The notes beneath the pieces are model-generated. The model did not search any database, was not told where the DNA came from, and saw only the letters and a list, made by a program, of their open reading frames with translations. From the NCBI GenBank assembly GCA_033794685.1, contig JARAYZ010000001.1: a DNA stretch of 64,000 bases. One strand, 5' to 3'. This DNA is from Lentzea sp033794685 (lineage in GTDB: Bacteria > Actinomycetota > Actinomycetes > Mycobacteriales > Pseudonocardiaceae). Below are positions 45,523 to 53,414 of the stretch, in pieces. Positions within the stretch are counted from its first letter, which is position 1. Every line of letters starts with the position of its first letter. The position numbers were made by a program, and so were the translations under genes.

Positions 45523-47204
45523 ACGCCCCTGCGACGCAGTCCGGCAGCGGTGACACCGCTCAGCTGTTCAACAACATCTCGAACGCCTACTCGTCCATCG
45601 AGAGCGGCGACTGGGTCAGCGGCGGTCTCGGCATCGCGAACGCGGCCATGAGCATGGTCGGCAACGGCTCGAACCCCCTCAGCGGCTTCCTGTCCGCGGG
45701 CTTCAGCTGGGCCATCCAGCACGTCGACTTCCTGCGCGAGCCGTTCGACGTCCTGCTCGGCAGCCCCGAGTCCATCGCCAAGATGTCCGAGTCGTTCAAG
45801 AACGCGGGCAAGCAGGTCAAGGGCATCGCGACCGAGTACGAGAAGATCTGCGTCTCGCAGACCCGCGAGTGGCAGGGCAGGGCGGCCGACGGCTACCGCG
45901 CCGCGGCCAAGCGGCACGCGACCGGCCTGGAGACCCTCGCGAAGTCGGTCGACGGCATCGCGGGCGCGGTGAAGGGCGCCGGTGAGCTCGTCGGCACCGT
46001 CCGCAAGATGATCATGGACCTGATCAGCCAGGCCGTGTCCGACATGGTCATGAAGATCATCCAGTGGCTGGCGGCCTCGTTCCTGACCTTCGGCGCGGCC
46101 ATCGCGGGCGCGATCGCGGACATCGTCACGACCGCGGTCAACTACGCGAAGAAGCTCTCCGACTTCCTGCAGAAGCTCGTCGGCTCCGTGCAGAAGCTGA
46201 TGAAGCTGATCCAGTCGGTCTCGCAGATCGCCAAGGCCGCCGAGACGATCATCGACGCGATCTCCACGATGGCGAACAAGGGCAAGGGCGGCGGCGGTGG
46301 CGGTCCCGTCCGCACCACCTCCGGTGGTTTCGACGGCATCCGCGCCGACGACCAGTCCCGCGCGTCCGCCGGTGCGGGCGGCACGTTCACCAGTGGCGTC
46401 AACGACAACTCGACCAGCCGGCCGACCGGTGGTGACGGCCTGACCAACGTCCGTCCCGGCTACGGCGGCGGCAACACCGACGGCTGGCAGGGCTCGTACG
46501 GGCAGGGACCGAACGTCGGTGCCGGTCCGGCCGTGCGTCCCGGCTGGACGCCCTCCGGCAACTCCGGCGGCCCCTACACCCCTCCCGGCAACCCGGGCGG
46601 CGGCGCGGGTGGCGGCGGGGGCTACGTCCCGCCCGGTTCGGGTTCTGGCGGGGGGACCGGTTCCGGTCCGGGTCGCTGGGTCCCGGGTCACTGGGAGCCC
46701 GACACGACCACGACGGCCGGTGGCAACGCCGGGGTCAAGCCTCCGTCGATCGGCGTCCCGCCGACCACGGGCAACCCCGACTGGTACCGGCCGACGACCG
46801 ACCACGCCGCGACCGCTGCCTCTGGTGGCGCCGGCGGCGGAGCGGGCGGCGGCGTGCCCAAGGGCGGCGGCGGAGGCGGCGGTGGCGGTATGCCCCCCGG
46901 CTTCGGCGGTGGCCCTGCCGGTGGCGGTGGCGCCGGTGGTACCTCGGCCACGCAGTTCGGCGGCGCGGCGGGCGTCATGGCGTCCGGCAGCGGTGCCGCT
47001 GCTCCTGCCGCACCCGCCGGTGGTGCCGGTGGCGGTGGTGGTGCCAAGGGTGGCGCCGGCATGGGCGGCATGATGGGTGGCGCTCCGATGGCCGGCGGTG
47101 CCGGTCAGCAGGGCGGCAGCAACGAGCACAAGCGGAAGGTGCGGATCGAGGGCGAGTCCCTGGTCGAGCCTCCGAAGGCCGCGAAGCCGGTCATCGGCGA
47201 GTGA
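45519..47204 (+). CDS. Large WXG-like, glycine-rich type VII substrate candidate
   Basis: This 561-residue protein has a helical N-terminal half and a disordered C-terminal half. Near residue 115 is TREWQGRAADGYRAAAKRHATGL, a WxG turn between two helices as in WXG100/PPE proteins, followed by a hydrophobic helical region (WLAASFLTFGAAIAGAIADIV). Residues 270-540 are glycine, proline and serine-rich repeats without a folded domain, and the end is charged (HKRKVRIEGESLVEPPKAAKPVIGE). No toxin domain is present. I infer an exported or surface-located protein; the operon has no ESX core genes (EccB-E, MycP), which must be elsewhere. Confidence 0.6.
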   Translation: MNAPATQSGSGDTAQLFNNISNAYSSIESGDWVSGGLGIANAAMSMVGNGSNPLSGFLSAGFSWAIQHVDFLREPFDVLLGSPESIAKMSESFKNAGKQVKGIATEYEKICVSQTREWQGRAADGYRAAAKRHATGLETLAKSVDGIAGAVKGAGELVGTVRKMIMDLISQAVSDMVMKIIQWLAASFLTFGAAIAGAIADIVTTAVNYAKKLSDFLQKLVGSVQKLMKLIQSVSQIAKAAETIIDAISTMANKGKGGGGGGPVRTTSGGFDGIRADDQSRASAGAGGTFTSGVNDNSTSRPTGGDGLTNVRPGYGGGNTDGWQGSYGQGPNVGAGPAVRPGWTPSGNSGGPYTPPGNPGGGAGGGGGYVPPGSGSGGGTGSGPGRWVPGHWEPDTTTTAGGNAGVKPPSIGVPPTTGNPDWYRPTTDHAATAASGGAGGGAGGGVPKGGGGGGGGGMPPGFGGGPAGGGGAGGTSATQFGGAAGVMASGSGAAAPAAPAGGAGGGGGAKGGAGMGGMMGGAPMAGGAGQQGGSNEHKRKVRIEGESLVEPPKAAKPVIGE

Positions 47205-47234
47205 TCTGACCGCCTTCTGATCTCCTTGCGCTGA

Positions 47235-47266
47235 AACGGGGCGTCCTTCGCGGACGCCCCGTTTTT
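47235..47266. terminator. Strong intrinsic terminator
   Basis: A perfect 12-bp stem (47235-47246 with 47252-47263, loop TTCGC) is followed by five T's (47262-47266). It ends the WXG operon and lies against the glpD stop codon (47266-47268), so it can also act from the other side. Confidence 0.92.
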
Positions 47267-48651
47267 CATGCGTTCGTCAGGAGTTTCGCGATCTCCGGTG
47301 CGGCCTTCTCGCGGTCCTTCGGCACCAGGCCGATGCGCGTGCGCCGGTCGAGGACGTCGTCGGCGTCCAGCGCGCCCTCGTGCCGGATCGCGTGGACGAC
47401 GTCGGCCTCGGTGACTCCCGGTGCGATCGGGGTCGTCGGCGCCGGCCTGTCGTCGACCAGGCGGATGTCCTTGGTGCGACAGGGCACCCGCGTCAGGTTC
47501 GTCGCGTCCACCGCGTCCGCCGCCATCCTGCGGTAGGTGGTGAGCTTGCCGCCGACAACCGTGATCACACCGTTCGGTGCCGTCAGCACGGCGTGGTGAC
47601 GGGAAAGGTCTGCCGTCTGGCCCTGGGCTTCGAGCAACGGGCGCAGGCCCGCGTAGCTGCCGATGACGTCTGCTCGCGTGAGCTTTCGTTGCAGGACGTG
47701 GGACGCGGTCGTGAGCAGGAAGTCCACATCGGACTCCGGCACCTGCGGCACGTCCGGGATGTCGTCCACCGGCTCGTCGGTGAGGCCCAGGTAGGCGCGG
47801 CCGTTCGCTTGCGGCAGAAGGAGTGCGTAGCGGTTGCGCTCGCCCGGGACGGGGATGGTCAGCGCTGTGCCGGTGAGTCCTGCGCTTCGTGCGTCGATCA
47901 CCAGATGTGAGCCGCGGGACGGGCGCAGGTGCACGGGGGCGAGCGTGCCGGCCCAGACGCCCGTCGCGTTGATCACTGCTCTGGCCTTGACGCTGAAAGT
48001 GGTGCCGGTGAGCGTGTCCTGTGCTTCGGCGCCATCGCCTTGCAGTGTCACGACCTTCGCGCGGGTGATGATCCTCGCGCCCTGTCCGGCGGCTGTTCTG
48101 GCCAGCGCCACCACGAGCTGGGCGTCGTCGACGAGCTGGCCGTCGTAGCTCAGGAGTCCGCCGGTGAGCTTGTCCGGTGCCAGTCCCGGGACCAGTGCGA
48201 GGGCTTCGTGTCTGGGTACCCGGCGAGGGCTCGGCAGCACGTCCGACGGCGTGCGGGCGGCGATGCGCAGCGCGTTGCCGGCGCGGAAACCCGACATGAC
48301 GAAGTGGCCCGCGGTGGCGTGCAGGGGGAACAGCATCGGCAACGTGCGCGTGAGGTGCGGCGCCGTCCTGGTCATCAGGATGCCGCGCTCGACGGCGCTC
48401 TCGTGAGCGAGCCGCACGTCGCCCTTCGCGAGGTAGCGCAGGCCGCCGTGGACGAGCTTGCTGGACCACCGCGACGTCCCGAACGCCAGGTCGTGCGCCT
48501 CCAGCAGCACGGTCCTGAGGCCCCGGGAGGCCGCGTCGAGAGCGACGCCCGCACCCGTGACCCCGCCGCCGATGACGAGCACGTCGGCGACTTCTGTTCG
48601 TGCTGCTTCGAGGTCTTGCAGGCGCCTCGCGGCGTTCAGGGACGTGTTCAC
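47266..48651 (-). CDS. glpD: Glycerol-3-phosphate dehydrogenase, FAD-dependent
   Basis: GlpD (461 residues) oxidises sn-glycerol 3-phosphate to dihydroxyacetone phosphate at the inner membrane and feeds electrons to quinones. It has the FAD fingerprint VLVIGGGVTGAGVALDAASRGLRTVLLE, the family motif GTSRWSSKLVHGGLRYL, and GRAYLGLTDEP and GGKLTTYRRMA in the C-terminal part. It is the second gene of an operon with the TetR regulator (GTGA overlap), so it is probably controlled by it. No glycerol kinase or facilitator is adjacent. Confidence 0.92.
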   Translation of the reverse strand: MNTSLNAARRLQDLEAARTEVADVLVIGGGVTGAGVALDAASRGLRTVLLEAHDLAFGTSRWSSKLVHGGLRYLAKGDVRLAHESAVERGILMTRTAPHLTRTLPMLFPLHATAGHFVMSGFRAGNALRIAARTPSDVLPSPRRVPRHEALALVPGLAPDKLTGGLLSYDGQLVDDAQLVVALARTAAGQGARIITRAKVVTLQGDGAEAQDTLTGTTFSVKARAVINATGVWAGTLAPVHLRPSRGSHLVIDARSAGLTGTALTIPVPGERNRYALLLPQANGRAYLGLTDEPVDDIPDVPQVPESDVDFLLTTASHVLQRKLTRADVIGSYAGLRPLLEAQGQTADLSRHHAVLTAPNGVITVVGGKLTTYRRMAADAVDATNLTRVPCRTKDIRLVDDRPAPTTPIAPGVTEADVVHAIRHEGALDADDVLDRRTRIGLVPKDREKAAPEIAKLLTNA

Positions 48652-49223
48652 GGCTTCAGGGCTCCGTCCAGCTGCTTGGCGAGCTCTTCGAGGAGCGAGG
48701 TGAAGTCGAGTCCGGACGTGACGGGCCTGGTGCTCAGCACCATCGACTGCGTGCTCAGCAGCACCACCCTGGCCTGGGTCTTCGCGTCGCCGAAGCGGAT
48801 CGACCCGTCGAGGTGACCGGCTTCGATCTGCGCGACGAGGAACTGCTCGACCAGCCGCTGGGTGCTTCCCAGACGGTCGGTCAGGTACGGCAGCATCAGG
48901 TCGGCGTCGAGTTGCAGGACGCGTTGCATCAGCGGGTTGGCTTCCAGCAGCCGGATGGCGTCCACGGCCCGTTTCACCAGCTGCTCGCGTGCGTTGCCGT
49001 GGCCGCTCGCCTGCTCGACCGCTTCGAGCAGAGCGGCGAACTCCCTGGTCATCAAGGCCCTGACGAGGTGGTCGACGTCCGGGTAGCGGCGGTAGAGCGT
49101 CATGCGGCTCACGTTGGCGCGTTTCGCCACGTCGGTGAGGGTGGTCCGGCGGACCCCCACTTCCAGAACACACTCACGGGTGGCGTCGAGCAGGGCGTCG
49201 TGGGTGTGACGTTGAGACGTCAT
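48648..49223 (-). CDS. TetR-family transcriptional regulator
   Basis: This 191-residue repressor has the TetR helix-turn-helix at residues 8-52 (ATRECVLEVGVRRTTLTDVAKRANVSRMTLYRRYPDVDHLV) and a helical ligand domain. On the minus strand TACAGT, a good -10 box, lies seven bases before ATG 49223, so the mRNA is probably leaderless. The promoter overlaps a palindrome shared with the divergent FAD oxidase gene, and the gene also carries glpD. It likely senses a glycerol or lipid metabolite. Confidence 0.87.
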   Translation of the reverse strand: MTSQRHTHDALLDATRECVLEVGVRRTTLTDVAKRANVSRMTLYRRYPDVDHLVRALMTREFAALLEAVEQASGHGNAREQLVKRAVDAIRLLEANPLMQRVLQLDADLMLPYLTDRLGSTQRLVEQFLVAQIEAGHLDGSIRFGDAKTQARVVLLSTQSMVLSTRPVTSGLDFTSLLEELAKQLDGALKP

Positions 49224-49242
49224 GTGTAACACTGTAGCAGTG
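49224..49242. promoter_or_regulatory. Compact divergent promoter-operator
   Basis: Only 16 bases separate the two divergent start codons (49223 and 49240). They hold the palindrome CACTG-TAG-CAGTG (49230-49242), TACAGT as a -10 for the minus-strand TetR gene, and TAACAC (49227-49232) as a weaker -10 for the plus-strand gene. One dimer bound here would block both. Both mRNAs must be leaderless. Confidence 0.55.
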
Positions 49243-50784
49243 ACCAGGGCCCGTTGGACTTCCGAAACCGTGCCGTTGCCGCCTCATGCGCTGGCTTGGC
49301 TCAGTCAGCGTGTCGGGCTGGGGGAGCCTCTTGCCGAGGTGGCTGTTGTGGTGCCTCCGTCTGCGTTGACCGCAGACGCGTTCACCGCGTTGGAGGCTGT
49401 GTGCACTGTCTCCGTGGAGGACGCGGATCGGGTCGGGCGGGCCGGTGGGCTGTCCTACCTGGATCTGTTGCGTCACCGGGGGCATGGGGAGTTGGCTGTG
49501 CCCGATGCTGTGGTGCTGCCTGCCTCGCCTGAGGAAGTCGTCGAGGTGCTTTCGGTTTGCGTCGAGTACGACATCGCTGTGGTGCCGTTTGGCGGGGGCA
49601 CTTCGGTTGTCGGTGGGGTTGAGGCTCTTCGCGGCCCGAAGTCTGCTGTTGTGGCGTTGGATCTCGCTGGGCTCGGGCGGCTTGTTTCTGTCGATCCTGT
49701 GTCACGGGTTGCTGTGTTGCAGGCTGGGGTCACCGGGCCTGAGGCCGAGCGGTTGTTGGGGGAGCACGGGTTCACGCTGGGGCATGTGCCTCAGTCGTTC
49801 GAGCGGGCGACCATTGGGGGGTTTGCTGCCACTCGGTCTGCTGGGCAGGCGTCCTCCGGGTATGGGCGGTTCGAGGACATGGTCGAGTCGGTTCGGGTTG
49901 CCACTCCTGTGGGGGAGTGGGTTGCCGGGGCTGCTCCTGCTTCTGCTGCCGGGCCTGATCTGAAGCAGCTGGTGCTGGGTAGTGAGGGGCTGTTTGGGGT
50001 TATTACCGAGGTTTCTGTTCGGGTTCGGCCTCGGCCGTACGGGCCTCGGTATGAAGGGTTTGTGGTTGACGGGTGGGAGGCCGGGGTCTCGCTCGTGCGG
50101 TCGTTGGCCCAGGACGGGGTGTTGGCTGACATCACTCGGTTGTCCGATGTGGACGAGACCGAGGTTGCCCTGGCGTTGGCTGGGTCTCGGGCTGATTTTG
50201 TGAAGAAGTACTTGCGGATGCGTGGGGTCAAGGCGCCCTGTTTGGTGATTCTCGGGTGGGAGTGCCGGTCTCGTTCTGCGACCATGAGTGCTTTGAGCGG
50301 GCATCGGGTTGTTCGGCTTGGGCGGGCTATGGGGGCCTCTTGGCTGCATGGGCGGTTCAACGGGCCTCGGCAGCGGGATGCGTTGATCGATGCCGGCGTT
50401 TGTGTCGAGACGTTGGAGACTGCTACTCACTGGTCTCGGGTTTCTGAGCTTCGGGATGCCGTTCGGGGTGCTCTGGTTGCCGAGTTGGGGGACCCTGTGG
50501 TCATGTGCCATGTCTCGCATGCTTATGAGACTGGGGCCTCGTTGTACTTCACCGTGTTGGTGCCTCGGGATCTCGAGGATCCTGTCGGGCAGTGGGGGCG
50601 GGCCAAGGTTGCTGCTTCTGATGCTATTTCTCGGGTTGGGACCATTACGCATCATCATGCTGTGGGGCGGGATCACCTTCCGTGGTTGGAGAAGGAGATC
50701 GGGGCTGTGGGGGTTGGGATTCTTCGGGCGGTCAAGGATCGGGTTGATCCGACTGGGATTTTGAATCCTGGGAAGTTGGTTTAG
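49240..50784 (+). CDS. FAD-binding oxidase (alkyl-DHAP synthase/GlcD-like)
   Basis: This 514-residue flavoprotein of the FAD_binding_4 type has VPFGGGTSVVGGVEAL, the FAD-binding loop, RATIGGFAATRSAGQASSGYGRFEDMV and the C-terminal DPTGILNPGKLV. The combination is typical of alkylglycerone-phosphate synthase-like enzymes and D-lactate/glycolate oxidases. In the AGPS family the acyl of acyl-DHAP is replaced by an alkyl chain in ether-lipid synthesis; the glpD neighbour, which makes DHAP, fits that. The codons are unusual, with many GGG, GTT, GCT and TCT, unlike the C-ending codons of the surrounding genes. GTG 49240 is the likely start. Confidence 0.75.
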   Translation: MTRARWTSETVPLPPHALAWLSQRVGLGEPLAEVAVVVPPSALTADAFTALEAVCTVSVEDADRVGRAGGLSYLDLLRHRGHGELAVPDAVVLPASPEEVVEVLSVCVEYDIAVVPFGGGTSVVGGVEALRGPKSAVVALDLAGLGRLVSVDPVSRVAVLQAGVTGPEAERLLGEHGFTLGHVPQSFERATIGGFAATRSAGQASSGYGRFEDMVESVRVATPVGEWVAGAAPASAAGPDLKQLVLGSEGLFGVITEVSVRVRPRPYGPRYEGFVVDGWEAGVSLVRSLAQDGVLADITRLSDVDETEVALALAGSRADFVKKYLRMRGVKAPCLVILGWECRSRSATMSALSGHRVVRLGRAMGASWLHGRFNGPRQRDALIDAGVCVETLETATHWSRVSELRDAVRGALVAELGDPVVMCHVSHAYETGASLYFTVLVPRDLEDPVGQWGRAKVAASDAISRVGTITHHHAVGRDHLPWLEKEIGAVGVGILRAVKDRVDPTGILNPGKLV

Positions 50785-50832
50785 GGGCGCGGCTGTTGCG
50801 TCGCGTTCCCCAGATGCGTTGGCGGGCCTGCG

Positions 50833-51126
50833 GTTGCGTGCTTTCCCTGGGGGCGCTGCCCCCAGACCCCCGGCAATCTGATCAGGGGGCCCGCGCCAGC
50901 CGTAGGTAGATGGCACGCCTGTTGCTTTGGGCGGCTGCCGGTTGCTTAGAGGGTGGCGTCGGCGGTGGGGTCCCATCACGAGTCACACCAAGAGCGGGCC
51001 ACATCAGAGAAGGGGTGTCAAACCGCCGAAAAGCGTGGCGGTTTGACACCCCTTCTCTGATGCAGCAAGGCTATGGCGCGACTCGTGATGGGACCCCACC
51101 GCCTGGAGCGCCTGCGAAAGACTAAG
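50833..51126 (+). repeat. Interspersed structured repeat, copy 2
   Basis: This is the second copy of the 27181-27475 element, in the same orientation. It has the 5' module (50838-50925, three substitutions to copy 1 in 88 bases) and the long palindrome: a perfect 24-bp outer stem (50961-50984 with 51080-51103), the same internal-loop sequences, a perfect 25-bp inner stem (51003-51027 with 51037-51061) and the identical GAAAAGCGT loop. It fills the 369-bp gap between two converging genes, 49 bases beyond the FAD oxidase stop. Similarity fades just before the MDR gene stop (51154). Confidence 0.9.
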
Positions 51127-51153
51127 GACGGCTCGCCTTCGGCTTTGCTGCTG

Positions 51154-52173
51154 TCAGGCGTCGAACTTCACGAGCATCTTGCCCGTGTTGTCTCCTCGCA
51201 GCATGCCCAGGAAGGCTGACGGTGCCTTTCGGGCGCCGCCTTCGATGATGGTTTCGGTGTACTTCAGGTCGCCGTTGGCGATCCACTGGCCCACCTCGGC
51301 GATGAAGTTCTGCTGGAGGTTCTGGTGGTCGCTCACCAGTAGGCCTCGGAGGGTCAGGCGCTTTGCGATCACCTGGACCAGGTTGCGGGGGGCCGCTGAC
51401 GGGGCGGTGTCGTTGTACTGGGCGATTGCTCCGCAGATCGCTACGCGGCCGTGCAGGTTCAGGGACGAGATGGCTGCCTCGAGGTGTTCGCCGCCCACGT
51501 TGTCGAAGTAGACGTCGATGCCGTTGGGGGCCGCTGCGGCCAGCTGTTCGGCTACGGGGCCGTCCTTGTAGTTGAAGGCTGCGTCGAAGCCCAGTTCTTC
51601 GGTCAGGTACTTGACCTTCTCTGCCGAACCTGCGGAGCCGATCACCCTGCTGGCGCCCTTGAGGCGGGCGATCTGGCCGACGATCTGGCCCACCGCGCCT
51701 GCTGCGCCCGAGACGAAGACGACGTCGCCCGGCTTGAACTCTGCTGTTGCCAGTAGGCCTGCGTAGGCGGTGAGGCCCGGCATGCCCAGGACGCCTAGGT
51801 ACGCGGAGAGTGGGGCCACTGACGGGTCGACCTTCACGGCGTGCTTTGCGTTGACGACGGCGTATTCGCGCCAGCCGAGGCCGTGCAGGACGTTGTCGCC
51901 TGCTGCGAGGGTTTCGACTCCTGCGCCCACCGAGACGACCTCGCCCACCGCGCCGCCCTCCAGTGGGGCGCCTACCTGGAAGGGCGGGACGTAGGACTTG
52001 ACGTCGTTCATGCGGCCTCGCATGTACGGGTCGACGCTCATGACCTTGTTGCGCACCAGGATCTGGCCTTCGCCCGGGGTCGGGATCTCGACTTCGGCGA
52101 TCTCGAAGGTGTCGTCGGTCGGCCAGCCGTTCGGGCGGGACGCGAGTCGGACCTCTAGTGCGGTGGTGGTCAT
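51154..52173 (-). CDS. NADP-dependent MDR oxidoreductase
   Basis: This 339-residue zinc-independent medium-chain dehydrogenase resembles leukotriene B4 dehydrogenase/prostaglandin reductase-like and CurA-type enzymes, which reduce alpha,beta-unsaturated ketones with NADPH. The N-terminal GroES-like part has VDPYMRGRMND, and the Rossmann part has VFVSGAAGAVGQIVGQIARLKGA. ATG 52173 is used because the family begins near MTTTALEVRLASRP; an in-frame ATG at 52197 is possible. The physiological substrate is unknown. Confidence 0.88.
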   Translation of the reverse strand: MTTTALEVRLASRPNGWPTDDTFEIAEVEIPTPGEGQILVRNKVMSVDPYMRGRMNDVKSYVPPFQVGAPLEGGAVGEVVSVGAGVETLAAGDNVLHGLGWREYAVVNAKHAVKVDPSVAPLSAYLGVLGMPGLTAYAGLLATAEFKPGDVVFVSGAAGAVGQIVGQIARLKGASRVIGSAGSAEKVKYLTEELGFDAAFNYKDGPVAEQLAAAAPNGIDVYFDNVGGEHLEAAISSLNLHGRVAICGAIAQYNDTAPSAAPRNLVQVIAKRLTLRGLLVSDHQNLQQNFIAEVGQWIANGDLKYTETIIEGGARKAPSAFLGMLRGDNTGKMLVKFDA

Positions 52174-52256
52174 GGTGTGGCCATCTCCCTCGTTCATTAT
52201 GCGGATCGGTTATCCGTTTCAACCGTCTGGTGGTGACGACTGTTCCGGACTGTGAC

Positions 52257-52970
52257 CTAGACCGCAGGGAGAAGCGTGGTGACGTCGCGGTATGCGAAGC
52301 CGAGCTTGCGGTAGACGGCGATTGCGGTGGCGTTGTAGTTCTCCACGAAGAGGGCGCAGGTGCCGTAGAGGGTCAGGAGGGTTGAGGTGACGAACTGGCA
52401 GATTCGCTGGCCCAAGCCCTGGTTCGTGTAGGACGGGTGGACTGCCACGCCCATCATGAAGCCGACGTCGGTCGAGGACCAGGCTTCTGCTGCGGTGGCG
52501 ATGAGGTGGTTGTCCTGGTGGATTCCTGCCCAGCGGCGGACTCCCTGTTCGCCTGGCCAGGCCCAAGAGCTTGGGTTTGCCTCGCGCAGGAGGGGTTCTA
52601 CGCCTTCTGGGGTGCTCAGCCAGGTGGCGTTTGTCGGGAGGTCAAGGGTGCCTGTTCGGTCCATCCAGCCGAAAGGCTTGTCCTCCCGCCACGGGGAGGG
52701 CATCAGCGACGCCACTTCCACGGCCAGAGGGCGTTCTAGGAGTGGGCGTAGCTCTATGCCTCTCCCGTGAGCCGCTAAGAGGGACGCCACGCCTTCGGCT
52801 GGGCCTGAGAGGACCAGCCGGCGGCGTCGGGTCAACGAGGGGGCGTGTACGGCTACTGCGCCGCCGTGTGTCCAGGCTGCACCGCCCGACGAGAGTGCTT
52901 GAGCTGCCCAGCGGATCAACGGGTCGTTGCTGGCGTCCTGCACCTCGGCGGTGGTGCGTAAGCGGCGCAC
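52257..52970 (-). CDS. GNAT acetyltransferase, last gene of the FtsK operon
   Basis: This 237-residue protein has a GNAT domain in its C-terminal half: the acetyl-CoA pyrophosphate-binding loop VHPSYTNQGLGQRICQFV and the VENYNATAIAVYRKLGFAYRD end. The N-terminal 110 residues are a different, arginine-rich domain that could bind a substrate protein. GTG 52970 directly follows the stop of the upstream gene with no gap, so it belongs to the FtsK operon. I infer it modifies another member of the operon, but the target is unknown. Confidence 0.75.
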   Translation of the reverse strand: MRRLRTTAEVQDASNDPLIRWAAQALSSGGAAWTHGGAVAVHAPSLTRRRRLVLSGPAEGVASLLAAHGRGIELRPLLERPLAVEVASLMPSPWREDKPFGWMDRTGTLDLPTNATWLSTPEGVEPLLREANPSSWAWPGEQGVRRWAGIHQDNHLIATAAEAWSSTDVGFMMGVAVHPSYTNQGLGQRICQFVTSTLLTLYGTCALFVENYNATAIAVYRKLGFAYRDVTTLLPAV

Positions 52971-53414
52971 TCAGTCCTTCTGCTTGCGGCGCAGCAAGGT
53001 TCGCTTCGCCAGCGAGTCCTCCAGGGCCTGGTACGCGAGGTCCATCGCCCGGTTGTACTCGCCCTGCGGGCGTGGGGGGACGGATTCGTCCGGCTGCGGA
53101 GGGGTGACCATCTGGAGCCAGCGCTCGTTCCAGAGCTGCTCGACCGCCGCCTCCCAGTGCAGCGCGGCGCCCATCCGCACGACCCGCTCGCGATCGCGCA
53201 CCTCGGCGATCTCGTGCTGGGTCGCCGCGAGCCGCTCGGCGAGTTCGGCGCAGCGCACCTCGTCCAGCTTGTGCTGGCGCGCGGCCGCGTCCGTGGCGAT
53301 GGCGATGATCTCCTTGTAGCGCTCGACCGCTGAGACCGCCGGCACCTCGATCACCTCCTCGCTCTGACGCTGCGACGGGACCGACTCGAACATCGTCGTC
53401 ATCATCGGGTTCAT
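52971..53414 (-). CDS. Coiled-coil protein of the FtsK operon
   Basis: This 147-residue protein has a short disordered start and a long helical coiled coil (about residues 26-75: VERYKEIIAIATDAAARQHKLDEVRCAELAERLAATQHEIAEVRDRERV), then a helical tail with a proline-rich link (TPPQPDESVPPRPQ) and a basic end (RRKQKD). No family is recognised. ATG 53414 overlaps the ATPase stop as ATGA, so it is made with the ATPase and could be an adaptor. Confidence 0.65.
   Translation of the reverse strand: MNPMMTTMFESVPSQRQSEEVIEVPAVSAVERYKEIIAIATDAAARQHKLDEVRCAELAERLAATQHEIAEVRDRERVVRMGAALHWEAAVEQLWNERWLQMVTPPQPDESVPPRPQGEYNRAMDLAYQALEDSLAKRTLLRRKQKD

Noticed and set aside
45519..47204. Polymorphic toxin with a C-terminal toxin domain
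   Set aside because: The C-terminal half is glycine-rich and disordered, with no folded toxin domain and no immunity gene after it.
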